Source of the DNA: Phytophthora sp. 'mugwort'
Lineage: Eukaryota > Oomycota > Peronosporomycetes > Peronosporales > Peronosporaceae
Reading direction: 5' to 3'
DNA: 64,000 bases
NCBI GenBank assembly: GCA_033558025.1
Contig: JAUCEF010000016.1
Span: forward strand, 1,426,001 to 1,490,000
In this document: one piece after another, positions 45,731 to 55,796 of the stretch
How positions within the stretch are numbered: position 1 is the stretch's first letter
How the letters are laid out: each line of letters starts with the position of its first letter
Notes under the pieces: generated by a model
What the model saw: the letters and a program-made list of their open reading frames with translations, nothing else
Told to the model about the DNA's origin: nothing
The model's database searches: none
Made by a program: the position numbers and the translations under genes

Positions 45731-46316
45731 CCATTTTCAACAGTCGATGCATGAGCTCGAAAAAAGGTAAAGTGTACTACATGTTAGTACTATTTCTGTA
45801 AGCTTGAAACGGAGTTATTGCACGGTGCAGGGGGCTCCAGTAGAAGCTGACGTACCTTGAGGGCCATCATCGATATCCATACAGGTTGGTGGAAGCTGTG
45901 GATCCGTTGTGCGACCCTACAATACATGTAGAGCTGATGTCTCGTTTGAAGAAATCGTTGCCTAAGCTCGTCGTTTTAGAAGACAAGTGCTGACTGTTTT
46001 TGGCGGTAAGCTGCAAAGTTACATTTCGTGAAACTGTGTTTCTCGATGTCCGGGTTTGAAGATGGAAACCTGCACTTCTCCCTAAAACGTATTCGAACCT
46101 CACGGTTTCGCCCGCCTCAGATAACTTAACTGATCTTAAGCCCGCAGCCAATGGCGTCGCCTCTGTCATATTGTGGCACGCTATTCCCTGCTGACAAATA
46201 CTGATTATTATTTGTTATGATATACACACGACGTGCACGAAATTTGGCACTCCACTCCATCTAACATACGACGTCCTGTACTTACGGTACTTCTCGACTG
46301 AAAATGATTTTATTTT
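45731..46316. other. Non-coding (right arm copy)
   Basis: Mirror of 24913-25506, with the same unrecognised 100-codon frame (45867-46169, minus strand). Confidence 0.35.
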
Positions 46317-47960
46317 GTGCAACATTATACAACGACCTCGTCAACAATGAAGTCTTCTCGGTCGAAATCTCTCTCCACACGGATCTTGCCGACACTGCTG
46401 TCGACGAGCCCTAGCTCGTCGAGCCGCTTAATGACGCTGTCCATCATGAGTTCTGCGGGTAGAGCAATCTGGCACTTACGATACCGAACTGTGATGATTG
46501 TTGTGGGAATCTGTCTCCATGCAACACTCACCCAGCAACAAATTACTCGTCGCGATGGTGCTTCAAGCTTGAACGCCACACCCGAATTTTGATGCAAAAG
46601 CTGCCACCGTAAATATTCAACCCATTGTGTACGCAGGCGAGATTTAAGTGGACCGTTCCAGTTGCACCAGCGGGTTGGCAGACGGACGTAGCTCCGAGCG
46701 GCACCTTCATCAGCACTACGTTTAGCTCGCCAGCGCACTGGACGACTTTGCTGGACGAATGTCCAGAGAAGTCGCCCCACAGCAGCAGAAGTATGGGTTT
46801 CTGCATGTTAGGTCGACCACTGAAGTGGTATCGAAGGAACTCTGTAGATAAATAAGAGTTCCACCAGCCTAAAATTAAAAAAAAAACTATAATTAATTCG
46901 GTGCATTTTGCAAAATAAAAATATAACAGGACTAACCTTTTGTGTTGCCGTAGATGTGAATGTCATCGCTCACTTGCACAACGCAACCTCTTCCACACCG
47001 TCCTCCCAAACCCGTGGCGCAAGAAAAAGTTATGCCACAGGTAGCAGGAATTGCGGTGACGGTCTTGACTTGAACACCAAAAACGGTGGGTACTTTTTCT
47101 TTTTGAGTCTGCTAGCAGCATTACGATGCACATTCCTTGCTCTTATCGCCGCATGTGACCCAAGCAGTCTTCTCGCCAGTTCTGGGCAAGGTCGTCTTTT
47201 GTAGATACTAAAAAAACAGCTTCCATTGACAGTTTACAGTACATAATAAAATGTTAGTAGTGAGAACAAAGCAAGTTGCCACAAATAAGAAAATACCTGT
47301 CTGATCGGTGTTGTGTATCACAGACGCCAAGTTCAGATGCTTTCACCTTCACCTTGGCTGCAAACTCGGCAGCAACTTTCTCCAGCTCTGGTGGGCCCAC
47401 TTGACAGTGGCGCGTACGTGATTTTAGCGAGAGTCGGTGGCGCTGTATGAAGCCCCGCTGCCACGACGGAGAGCCTCTAAAGAGCGGCAGATTCATCTTC
47501 TTACTGACATCAATAGCCTTGAGTCGCAGCATCAGCGACGTGACCGGAACACCCTCACCACCTAGGTGATTAACCCATTTGACAAGCTCATCTTCAGCAG
47601 ATGCACCTAAATAGACGATATTCCCAGCGCATGGGCCTTCATCTTGCTAGCACCACCTGGACTCCCGCAGTGCTTTTTACTACACCGAAATTGCGCGCCC
47701 AGCGCAGAATTAGAACCCTTCTACCAGGATACTGTTTTTCGCTAAGGTTAGGAAAGTAAGTTTCGATCGTATTACGAACCTTTCCGCACTTTTTGAAGTG
47801 CTCAACGACCTCTCTCTTCAGCGCAGTAGTATACGAGTTTACGGTGTGCTTCATCTTCCTGCCATCTCCGTGTAGGCGAGGCCTTCCGACGGGAGACGGT
47901 CTGGTGGTTGAGCCATCAAGCTTAAAAAGATAAATGATAAAAATGATTAAGTTGCTTCTG
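46317..47960 (-). pseudogene. Pogo/jerky-type transposase with two introns, nearly complete
   Basis: Minus strand, 5' to 3'. The psq-like HTH is at about 47860-47700 (SYTTALKREVVEHFKKCGKV). The CENP-B HTH is at 47480-47340 (RGSPSWQRGFIQRHRLSLKS). After a one-base shift comes the first catalytic motif HNTDQT (about 47298-47315). A GT/AG intron follows (47208-47296, 89 bp), then GEKTAWVTCGDKSKE and, after a shift, MLLADSK. A second GT/AG intron is at 46869-46936 (68 bp). The second catalytic motif LLLLWGDFSGH (46800-46770) and SVCQPA are next, then NGPLKSRLR and an acidic C-terminus ending at 46325. Only about three frameshifts separate it from a full protein. It crosses the edge of the right-arm-only block at 46619/46620. 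Confidence 0.85.
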
Positions 47961-48289
47961 GAATATTGCAAAGCTGAAATGCGTGGTCATCGTGACCTGT
48001 ATCTCAGTACAGAGAAATGCATGCTTGCCAAGACTCTCGGCAACTATTGACTGAGCGATGCCTGTATCTCTTATGCAGGTGTATCTTATAACAAATTATA
48101 GTCGGTACGTTAGTCATAATATTCAATTGAATCTTACCGGTGATACCGATACAGTACTAACTGAGAGGTGCCATACTTTGCTTCAACCAGGTCTCATTTG
48201 TCAGAACCCAATCTGCGTCATGATGGCCACCTCTGACCCGTCCTTCTTGTTTCGGAGGGTCCTCCTTCTGTCCACACCCGCCCCCGCTT
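47961..48289. other. Non-coding, upstream of NRAMP pseudogene
   Basis: Probable 5' flank of the pogo/jerky element and degenerate start of the NRAMP pseudogene. No TIR or promoter was recognised. Confidence 0.35.
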
Positions 48290-49639
48290 CTCGTGGTCTG
48301 TCTTCTGGGCATATATACAGGCCCCGGCTGGCTCATGAGCATGGCCTACCTGGATCCCGGGAACCTGGAGGCGGATCTGCAGAGTGGGGCTTACACGCGC
48401 TATCAGCTGCTCTATGTCGTTCTACTCAGCACCGTCTCGGGGGGACTCAACCAGGTCCTAGCCGCCAGATTAGGGGTCTGCACCCGGTCGTCATTTAGCG
48501 CAATTGGGTCGCTCCAAGTACCCTCCGCTTATCTCCATGGGCCTGTGGATTATGACGGAGCTCGCCATCATCGGTAGTGGCATCGAGGAGGTGCTAGGTT
48601 CAGCGGTGGCCATCGAGCTTCTGTTTGGCCTACCATTGTGGCTCGGATGTCTACTCGCAGGTTTGGATACCTTCATTTTCCTGGCTCTCCACCAAGCGCT
48701 GAGTAGGCAATCCCCTTTCGAGCTTGTATAGACGGGATATCCAGACGTCGTGTATTCCAGCAAAGGCGGCACTAAGTTCGAGGAGTGCCATTTACGATGC
48801 ATTCTCGGGTAATATCTGTGACTTCGGCGGTACAGAGGGTGTGTTTGAAGGAAATGTGGCTGCGCAGATTTTGAATACGGTGCTGAGGTGCTAGCCGTGC
48901 TATGTGGACGGACATGGAGACCGTTTCATTGCTATGGCGCTAGGGTCTGGACTTACGGCGGGTTACTGTCAAGAAATTGGTATTTCGGAGGCCGGAGAAG
49001 CTGTACGCGAAGCGCTGGGAGGATATGCTAAGATTGTGTGGGCTATTGGCCTCCTTGCTTCAGGTCAAGCCTCAACCATGACGGGTACCTACGCTGGCCA
49101 GTTCGTTATGGAGGGCTTTTTGGATATTCGGATAGCAGCGTGGAAGCGTGTGGTACTAACGCGAGGAGTAGCGCTGGTACCGGGTCTTATTGTGGCTATT
49201 ATTAGTCAGCATCAGCAATTTCAGAGCGATCGCTTTAGAAACGAGCTCCTCAACGTGCTGCAGAGTGTCCAGCTCCCTTTTGCACTGCTACCGTTACTAG
49301 CTTTACGACGAGCGAACGGCTGATGGGTGATCATTTTGTGAATACACGGTGGATTGCCGCATTACTCGTGGTTGGTACGGCGTTGCTGTGCAGTTTGAAC
49401 TACTCGCTCGCCTACGACATCCTGAAGAATCTTCCAGATAATTATGCCCAGCAGTGTGGACTGGCCTGACCATTGTGACCGTTCTTTATTTTACACTACT
49501 GCCGTACTTGCTGTTAATTTACCCCTCCGAAACAGTGCCTTCACAATACGTATTGAAAGCAAAACTTCCACCTGAAGAACGTCCTAAACATGTTGAAAGT
49601 GTAGAGAAGCCCCTACTGGAGAACGAAAAAGTCGTGTGA
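48290..49639 (+). pseudogene. NRAMP-family metal-ion transporter pseudogene
   Basis: NRAMP proteins are membrane co-transporters of Mn2+/Fe2+ and protons. Visible pieces are TGPGWLMSMAYLDPGNLEAD (48325-48385), with the metal-binding D-P-G-N of span 1; AARLGV; then, shifted, GLWIMTELAIIGS-IEEVLGSA (48540-48605) and DTFIFLALH; and, after a badly decayed stretch (48735-48950) that should contain span 6 with its M-P-H motif, IGLLASGQASTMTGTYAGQF and VMEGFLDI (49045-49130), LNVLQSVQLPFALLPLLAL (49250-49310), MGDHFVN and a C-terminal tail ending at 49639. Four or more frameshifts are present. It is a host-type gene and has no visible intron. It is absent from the left arm. Confidence 0.85.
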
Positions 49640-50451
49640 AACATGGGATTGGCTCAAATGACGACTCAGGATCTCTAATAATATACTAAGTAATTTCAAA
49701 GCGGGGGGGGGGGCTACGACACAACTTACTCGTGATGGCAGGTTTAGAAGTACATGTACTTATTCGATGGATAACCAGCACCTTCTTGTTCGGCATCTCG
49801 CCATTTTCGTTAAAGTCTAGGGCGCACATAATGGAAATGCGGGGTGCCATACAAGGCTATGTAGACAAATATAAATGCTGCCCATGTACCTTTTGCTAGA
49901 TTACAGCAACACTGCGGGTTGGGCGCTTCTATTTTCTTCCCACAGCCCCGTGTTCATGAGGGCCACAAGAGCGCTCTAAAAGGAGAGATATCATATTATT
50001 TTGTCTAGTGTCACTTTTTTTCTTAGCCTCATTAGCTTGAAAATAATGTCCATGCCGATGAATTGGAAGCAAACATCAATAAGGTCTTATACATTTTTCG
50101 GGTTGCTTAACATGAAGCAATCTTCCCCTCGGCCTCTCAATAGGTCAATGCTGCAATGTAAGACCGTCGAAGAAGTCTAATGGATAGCATTGACGTACTC
50201 ACTACTGAAATGCAGCCATCGCGCCCGAGTATTAAGACGTCTTCACGAACACTAAGATCACTGCAGCCCACGAAACCCATAACGCGGTGTAATTAATAGC
50301 CGCTCAGTCTCACAGCAGCGTGGTCGACACCCAATCTCGATGTCTACCTCAAGAACGTCCATCCAACGTGTGTAATGTACGTTGTGATTCACTAACGCCG
50401 TTGAAGCCAATCAACGCGCCCACTACAGCTATTGATCCATTCATACAGAGA
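49640..50451. other. Intergenic between NRAMP pseudogene and CtIP-like gene
   Basis: No gene seen. A nine-G run lies near 49702. Composition is ordinary and there is no obvious repeat. Confidence 0.45.
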
Positions 50452-51264
50452 TCAGTTAACTGAAGGCGATCTTGCTTCAGGCTCCGAGTCCGGAAAACTT
50501 AACCTCCAAAAGTCGTCTGGTGTCTGGTACGGCTCGAACCTCGCCCGATGGCGCGAACACTTGTTCTTTTGCGCCGTAGCGCTCCCCGCTCCAATTTCTC
50601 CTAGTGCATCGTAGTATTTTTTGCATTCAATGCAGTCCCGACCGGGCAGCGCCTTCCTCTCCTCCCGATTGCGAACAACTTCAACATAAGCGAATCCGTT
50701 GGGCTTGTCCGTTGCTAATTCCGCCCGCATATTCTCCTTGTTAGCTCCTGAAGCTGTTTGTTCCAGCGTCAGCTCCCATTTGGACTTCTTGGGCAACTTC
50801 TGCTTCTCCTCAGCCCACGTAGCAGCCAGCTCACCCCTTTTCCTCTTAACTGTAGGCTTGAAAACAGTTTTCATGGTCTCCTGAGCTTCCATTGTCATTG
50901 ATGCTGAAACTGGAGCTTCTGCTACCGGTATTGTCTTCAAGTCGGATGACTCATCCGTCTTCTTCTTCATCCACGTCGGAGCAGCAGGATGCTTGGACTC
51001 CTCGCGTTTGCCACTATAAGTATCATTTGTGTTGGTTTTGGTATTGCCACGTGTGTTGTCAATTGGTGGCGCGGCTTGAGGGGTGTTCCGAGGTGGCGCC
51101 TTGGCGGCGTCGAGCACGCGCTGATACCTGTCCAGCAGCTTCTGTTGTTCCTTCAGCGTCTGCTGCAGCAGCTTGAAGCGCTTGGCGAGCGCCGCGGCCT
51201 CCTGCTCCTGCCTACAGATCGTGGCCAGCAGTGTCTCTTTCTCGTCGCACCACTCCATACTCAA
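50452..51264 (-). CDS. Ctp1/Sae2/CtIP-type DNA-end-resection cofactor (270 aa)
   Basis: Intact single-exon gene. Residues about 8-55 form a coiled coil rich in Gln, Glu, Lys and Leu, as expected for the tetramerising N-terminus. The middle is disordered and charged, with basic KRKR (nuclear signal). The C-terminal domain (about 191-265) shows VEVVRNREERKALPGRDC, then C-x2-C (211/214), CSRHR (236-240) and the closing TPDDFWRLSFPDSEP, the conserved Sae2/CtIP/Ctp1 signature. In yeast and animals this protein activates Mre11-Rad50 to open hairpin ends, clear blocked double-strand breaks and start resection in the nucleus. Start: the ATG at 51264 is followed two codons later by another Met. No frame breaks are seen. 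It is the only copy in the window, because the mirror position is deleted. Confidence 0.88.
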   Translation of the reverse strand: MSMEWCDEKETLLATICRQEQEAAALAKRFKLLQQTLKEQQKLLDRYQRVLDAAKAPPRNTPQAAPPIDNTRGNTKTNTNDTYSGKREESKHPAAPTWMKKKTDESSDLKTIPVAEAPVSASMTMEAQETMKTVFKPTVKRKRGELAATWAEEKQKLPKKSKWELTLEQTASGANKENMRAELATDKPNGFAYVEVVRNREERKALPGRDCIECKKYYDALGEIGAGSATAQKNKCSRHRARFEPYQTPDDFWRLSFPDSEPEARSPSVN

Positions 51265-51840
51265 GCAAAGTCAAAACTGGACGCGCGCAAAATAACGTAC
51301 TTAAAGCCGACCGCCATAGCATGATGAGATAGTACGATATTAATACTGTAGTAACTATACGTTCAGCGATAGTGATATGTCGGTCAGATACTATCAGGTC
51401 GCTTGCGGTACAGATTGTATATTTTTCATGACCTACCAACCGCAGGTTACTGTCCCGCAGTGATGAAACAAATTACAAAATGAACTAAAATGTACCCTTT
51501 GACACGTATACACCAGAAAAATCTCTTAAGTAAGTCCGTACATTGACATAATACTAACGGGTAGAAAGCGTCTCCTTTCTGCTAATATTACTGTAAAACC
51601 TGTTATATAATTAAGTACAACCGATTCATGAATTAGTGGGGCTATAAATCACTACCCCTCCCTCGATTTCAACCCCGCACCCCTCCACTTGTTTTTAGCT
51701 AAGCTCTGTGTGTGAATATTCTAGAATGCTTCAGGCACGAGCAGCATCGAGCCTAACCATGAGCTTTGTCGGTTCGTTTAGATTATTTTCCGCAGCCGCG
51801 CACAGCCCATCCCCATTTCAAAATCTACCATTTCTACCAT
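51265..51840. promoter_or_regulatory. Upstream region of the CtIP-like gene
   Basis: Non-coding, AT-richer sequence that should contain the promoter of the minus-strand CtIP-like gene. No clear oomycete initiator was identified. The 65-residue plus-strand frame at 51708-51905 has no recognisable domain. Confidence 0.35.
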
Positions 51841-52389
51841 TTGTCAACGATACACAGTTAAGGACAAGAAGAATGTCGCAACGGAGGCGAAGAAAGCTAC
51901 GCTAGGAGAATCTCTCGCAAGTAGAAGATCAATCGAAAATGCATCCGCACTTGGGTCGCCCTCGCAGATTACTGGGTTTTGGAGGAAAAATAGATCCTGA
52001 ACGTTACCGTATCGCTGGTGGCGGACACCCCGTGGCCTGGGAGGAACTATCTCCTCCTCTAACCCATCTGAGATGCGCGGCGCATGCATCGCCGCGTAGC
52101 TCGAACCAGGTTCGTCGACATGGCGGCCAAGATCCTCCATACCGTGGACAAACCGACCGATCTTAAGCTGCCCAACGGGTGGCTTGAATGTCTCCTTCGC
52201 CGCTACAACCTTGTGATTCACAAGGCCGCCAACAAGCCGAAGCAGATTCCAGCGGCGATCACCAACAGCGGCGAAAACTTTATCAAGTATTCGGAAGCTC
52301 ATCAAATGAAGCACTTGGCGGCGACCCGGGTCGACAAAGCAACCCGGGTGTCAAATATTACCTATCTCTGTACTTTGCCACTGGAGTGA
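51841..52389 (+). pseudogene. N-terminal fragment of a pogo-like transposase
   Basis: About 51900-51990 encodes RRSIENASALGSPSQITGFW-like psq sequence. In another frame 52090-52290 encodes FVDMAAKILHTVDKPTDLKLPN, then GWLECLLRRYNLVIH, a CENP-B-type HTH. No catalytic part follows; it ends against a DUF7869-type gene on the other strand. The opposite 156-residue frame is a shadow. Confidence 0.5.
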
Positions 52390-52479
52390 CTCCACCACTG
52401 GATAACCCTAGCGCGACTCGACCGCTTGAAGAAATACGGGATGGATGTGTGCGTTGGTCCCGCGCTTTTAAGCTTACGG

Positions 52480-54410
52480 GCGGCCTACTGTACCTGCCTT
52501 TTCGATGGGTCTCAATGCCAGGTACCAGCTTGCGTTTCGAGCTGGGTTCAAGCTCGCCGTCATCGTGCGAAATTTTCTCCAAGCGGGACTGATAGCCTCG
52601 GCCGCCTTCGGTATGGTAGGGTAGTACTGCAAGTACGGTGCCGGCATCAAGAAGTACTTGAGCGACAACAACTTGAACCTCTTCATCGTCAGCTCCATCG
52701 TATGATGGCGTTGGAGCTGCACATCACGTATCGTGGCTGTGCCAAGCGCAAAATCACCAAAAGGTCCCACAGGAACGCACAGCGAATCACCGCTGGGTTG
52801 TCATCACTGATGAGCGCGTGACGCGCGACTGTGTCCTCATTGGTTGTCACCAGGTGGCGCGTTCCAGCGACATCACTGTCGATTCCGAAGAAGTAGTTGG
52901 CGATGCAGCCAAAAAGCATGCTTTTGAAGTACTTCGAGAGTAACGCGCTACAGCCGCATAAGAGTGGACGGTCGTCAGCCTGGTGATTAAGGAACTCGGC
53001 GCAGACTGCCGTGGTCTCGTTCATTCGTAGCTCTGGGCTGTACAGGTCTGCCAAGACCATTAGGTGCGGCACCAGGCCACGACACGATCGGTTGCGTTGT
53101 GGGAAAATACTTGACATCGGTACAGCAGCACCACTTTCTTGTAAAAGACGGTGGACAGTATCGCGTAGATCATGAAGACTGCACGGGACTTGTTTTGTTC
53201 AACGCAGTTATCGCCAGTCCGAACTGGAGATATCGGTCTCGAAGGCGAAGTTGGTACAGAAGCCGCAATCGTAGAGTATGTCGGCTCCTTTGCCTTGACC
53301 GTGCTCACCGTAGAGTAGGACGTGGTTGAGAATGCTAGTGCGTCGGCAATCACAAAATTCCGCATCATGAGGTTTGATTTGAAGTTGTCGGCCGGCAGCC
53401 GCTGTACAGATGCAGCAGGAAGCTGCCGCCAAACTCCTCAATCGGTATCTGCAGGAGCAGCAAATCACTGTGGTAAACAGGATCGCCCCTCAACGGCACC
53501 TCGGCGTGGCCAGGAACGATACGGTCTGGCAATCGTTGCTGCGCGCGTGAGTTACGGCGTAATTCCTAATGAAGGTAGACATCGCGCGTCGTTGGTTGAT
53601 TGCTGCTTCGAGATGCATAGTTTTTCCTGCCTCGAGCAGGTGGCGCTCGTCTTCGGCCAAACTGCAGCCTTCGAGCGCGATCACGATGCGAAGGCACGCG
53701 TCACATAGGTCCTCTTTCGTCCTGGCTAGACGGACTTACGGGAAGTTCAAGTACGCGCTCTAGGTCCATCGCTTGTATTCCATAGCGCGCCGGTTAAGCG
53801 ACTATGTCTTCGTACAATACCGCTGCCAGAGCATCTTCCACGCCACGCGGAGCTCGATGAGGTAATACCGCTCTTGGCAGTGAGAACAAGAAAAACCTCC
53901 CTCGATCTCCCACGATTGGCAAGTAGTCATGAAGAAGGTCATGCCTGCGTCGGTCAGCGAGTGCTTAGGGCGGACCGGGTCGAGGCGTGTGGAGGGTGTC
54001 CACGCCCTCCTTGATTATCAGCTTTAGGCGAGCGATCGTGGAGCCGCCGAAAATGGCGCGGATCTGGCCGTCAGGAAAGACATTGGCGGATCAGCTGAGC
54101 GCCATAACTTCGACCTTAGTGTGCTCGCTTCCACCTCATATTGAGTCTAGGAATCTACATATTGCTTGTAGTTGGCCACGACGACCTTCCCGGCGTCGCG
54201 TAAGAATGCTCGATTACCGTCGGTCCGTTCGATCGTGGCCTCTGCTTGGTTGGAGTGGTTTGGTCCGAGCCTCCGATTCCGCTAGACCGACGACGGTAAG
54301 TGTTTGATCGCTGGACTTGCAGCTCATCGAAATGAAAGGACTGTGCAAGAGTTGAAGGGTCCGAGTGAGCGCTGACCTGGCTGATCATAATGGAGGCGGC
54401 CCGTTGGGTC
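52480..54410 (-). pseudogene. Second DUF7869-type transposase-like gene, broken
   Basis: Minus strand. An early segment has a C-x2-C pair in GGFSCSHCQERYYL (about 53905-53860) and CLRIVIALEGCSLAEDERHLL with HLEAAINQRRAM (53690-53570). The core has HVLLYGEHGQGKGADILYDCG (about 53330-53270), then DNCVEQNKSRAVFMIYAILS (53205-53145), F-S-H-N-x2-D-R-V-V-A-W-C-R (about 53105-53060), NYFFGIDSDVAGTRHLV and a closing LLSLKYFLMPAPYLQYYP (52660-52605). D-N-C-x-E-Q-N-K-S and H-x3-D correspond to the signature seen at 15398-17342, but this is a distinct subfamily. Frames change at least four times. Confidence 0.55.
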
Positions 54411-54514
54411 TAAGAGAATAATTGTCTCGCTGAGGGACTGGGATTTGCGACGACCCTGGTCGTCGCCAAGTGCTTCAAATAATACAACATCGAACCCAAG
54501 AACGCCACCAGCTT

Positions 54515-54690
54515 CGACTTATTATTTTTTATTTAAAAGTCTACCTTTTAATTCAGAATAATTAGTATTATGACAATATTGAATCAATTAAAGTTTTAGC
54601 TTCCAAAACAATGTATTTGGTTATTTAGGTATGGCTTATGCAATGTTATCTATAGGTTTATTAGTTTCTATTGTTTGGGCACATTAGACA
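54515..54690 (+). other. Nuclear insertion of mitochondrial DNA: cox1 fragment
   Basis: A sharply AT-rich 175-bp stretch. About 54613-54684 encodes VFGYLGMAYAMLSIGL, then IVWAH, matching the conserved cytochrome c oxidase subunit I segment F-G-Y-L-G-M-V-Y-A-M-L-S-I-G before the H-H-M-F motif. The reading stops at TAG where the next His would be. It is flanked by nuclear transposon sequence on both sides, so it is a transferred fragment and not functional. Confidence 0.82.
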
Positions 54691-54734
54691 AGGCATTTTC
54701 GATTTTGAGTAGCCTTCGCGAACGTCCCCCCCCC

Positions 54735-54873
54735 TCTCTTGCCAGCGAACTTGGGCAGGTTGGCCTCCATAACCGCCGTACATCTGCTTTATATTAAATC
54801 CGCTAACTATACTATAATTGAGTGGTTCTAGACCTCCTTCCTATTGGCTGCAACCATAGCCAATCTGTTTACA
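54735..54873 (+). repeat. LTR relic related to the 5066-11814 element
   Basis: CCGCCGTACATCTGCTTTAT and the following ATTGGCTGC...ATAGCCAATCTGTTTACA align with the end of the LTR at 5160-5258. Its orientation is opposite to the Ty3 genes that follow at 55797, so it is not that element's 5' LTR. Confidence 0.65.
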
Positions 54874-54961
54874 CCCGGGACGACCGCGTACGGAATCTTG
54901 CGGATCTGCATCTGCACCTTGGCCTTCAAGGTGATGCGACTCGGCATTGTGACAAAAACGA

Positions 54962-55248
54962 GCAGAACCTCGTTCGGTTCCGGAAAGGGAAACGAGTAGT
55001 CGACTTAGCGAATAGAAGAGTCCTAGTCCATCTACTACTTGGTTTTGATCAGGACAGGAACGCCATTCTCGGTGCTGATGCGTGCAGTATTTTTTTGGCC
55101 ATAACGCATGACTTCAACTTTGCGCTACGGCAAACACAGCCGCCAGGCGAATCTTCTTAAAACCGAACGACTTGACAAGTATATCAATCAGTCTCGCCTT
55201 TCTCTTCACGCGGACATTCTTTGTCATGTTCAGCAAAGACGACCATTG
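54962..55248. other. Arm sequence shared with 24331-24617, no gene recognised
   Basis: First right-arm sequence after the unique block that pairs with the left arm again. An open plus-strand frame (54822-55160) crosses the block edge but has no recognisable domain. Confidence 0.4.
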
Positions 55249-55796
55249 CGGGATTTTTTAAAAAGAAAGTTTTTGATTAAAAAAGTATCTTTTAAGAAGT
55301 ATCTTTTACAGAACCTTTTATAACTAAAATTACTAATCCAAAATCCCATGAAAAATTTTTGACCACAAAACGAAGATTTTCAAAGAACTAAATATTTTCG
55401 AAAACTTAAGGTTTTCAAAGAAATAAAACTTTCACAATGAATGTTTTAAATACTAGGGGTGTTTTACATCGTTAAATTAAAACTTTTAAATTCTGTGTTT
55501 AAAAAATATCTAAAAAATTTTCAGATTAATTAAAAGAAAAATATATAAATACATATTAGAAGAATATTCATGCATGTTGATTAATTCTAAAACAATTCCA
55601 ATGTTAAACTTTTTTGAAAGAATGTTTAAAGTAAATCTATTTTTTTAAGTATGAAATAAACCACGTTGTCTATTTTTAGTTTATTTTTATCAATTAACAC
55701 ATTAACATCTAGCATCAGAGTAATTTGAAATTTTACATATTTTCAAATACCTTTTGTATTTACAAAAAAAAAACTTAAATAGACAGACATTGGGCG
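55249..55796. other. AT-rich block (right arm copy)
   Basis: Mirror of 23775-24335, 8 bp shorter near 55515. See that entry. Confidence 0.4.

Larger units (their letters stand above)
46620..54961. other. 8,342-bp block present only in the right arm
   Basis: This block has no counterpart in the left arm, where its two flanks are joined directly at 24618. It contains most of a pogo/jerky transposase, an NRAMP pseudogene, a CtIP/Sae2-type gene, a pogo-like fragment, a DUF7869-type transposase, a mitochondrial cox1 fragment and an LTR relic. Confidence 0.9.

Noticed and set aside
51844..52314. 156-residue minus-strand frame
   Set aside because: Shadow of the plus-strand pogo-like HTH fragment, which has recognisable residues.
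53270..53330. GEHGQGKG resembling a P-loop, perhaps dynein or an ATPase
   Set aside because: Downstream sequence (DNCVEQNKS, H-x3-D) fits a DUF7869-type transposase, and no Walker B or other AAA motif follows.
46620..54961. Insertion of an 8.3-kb segment into the right arm
   Set aside because: The transposase spans the edge intact in the right arm and is truncated in the left. There is no target duplication or terminal repeat at the block edges, so deletion from the left arm is simpler.
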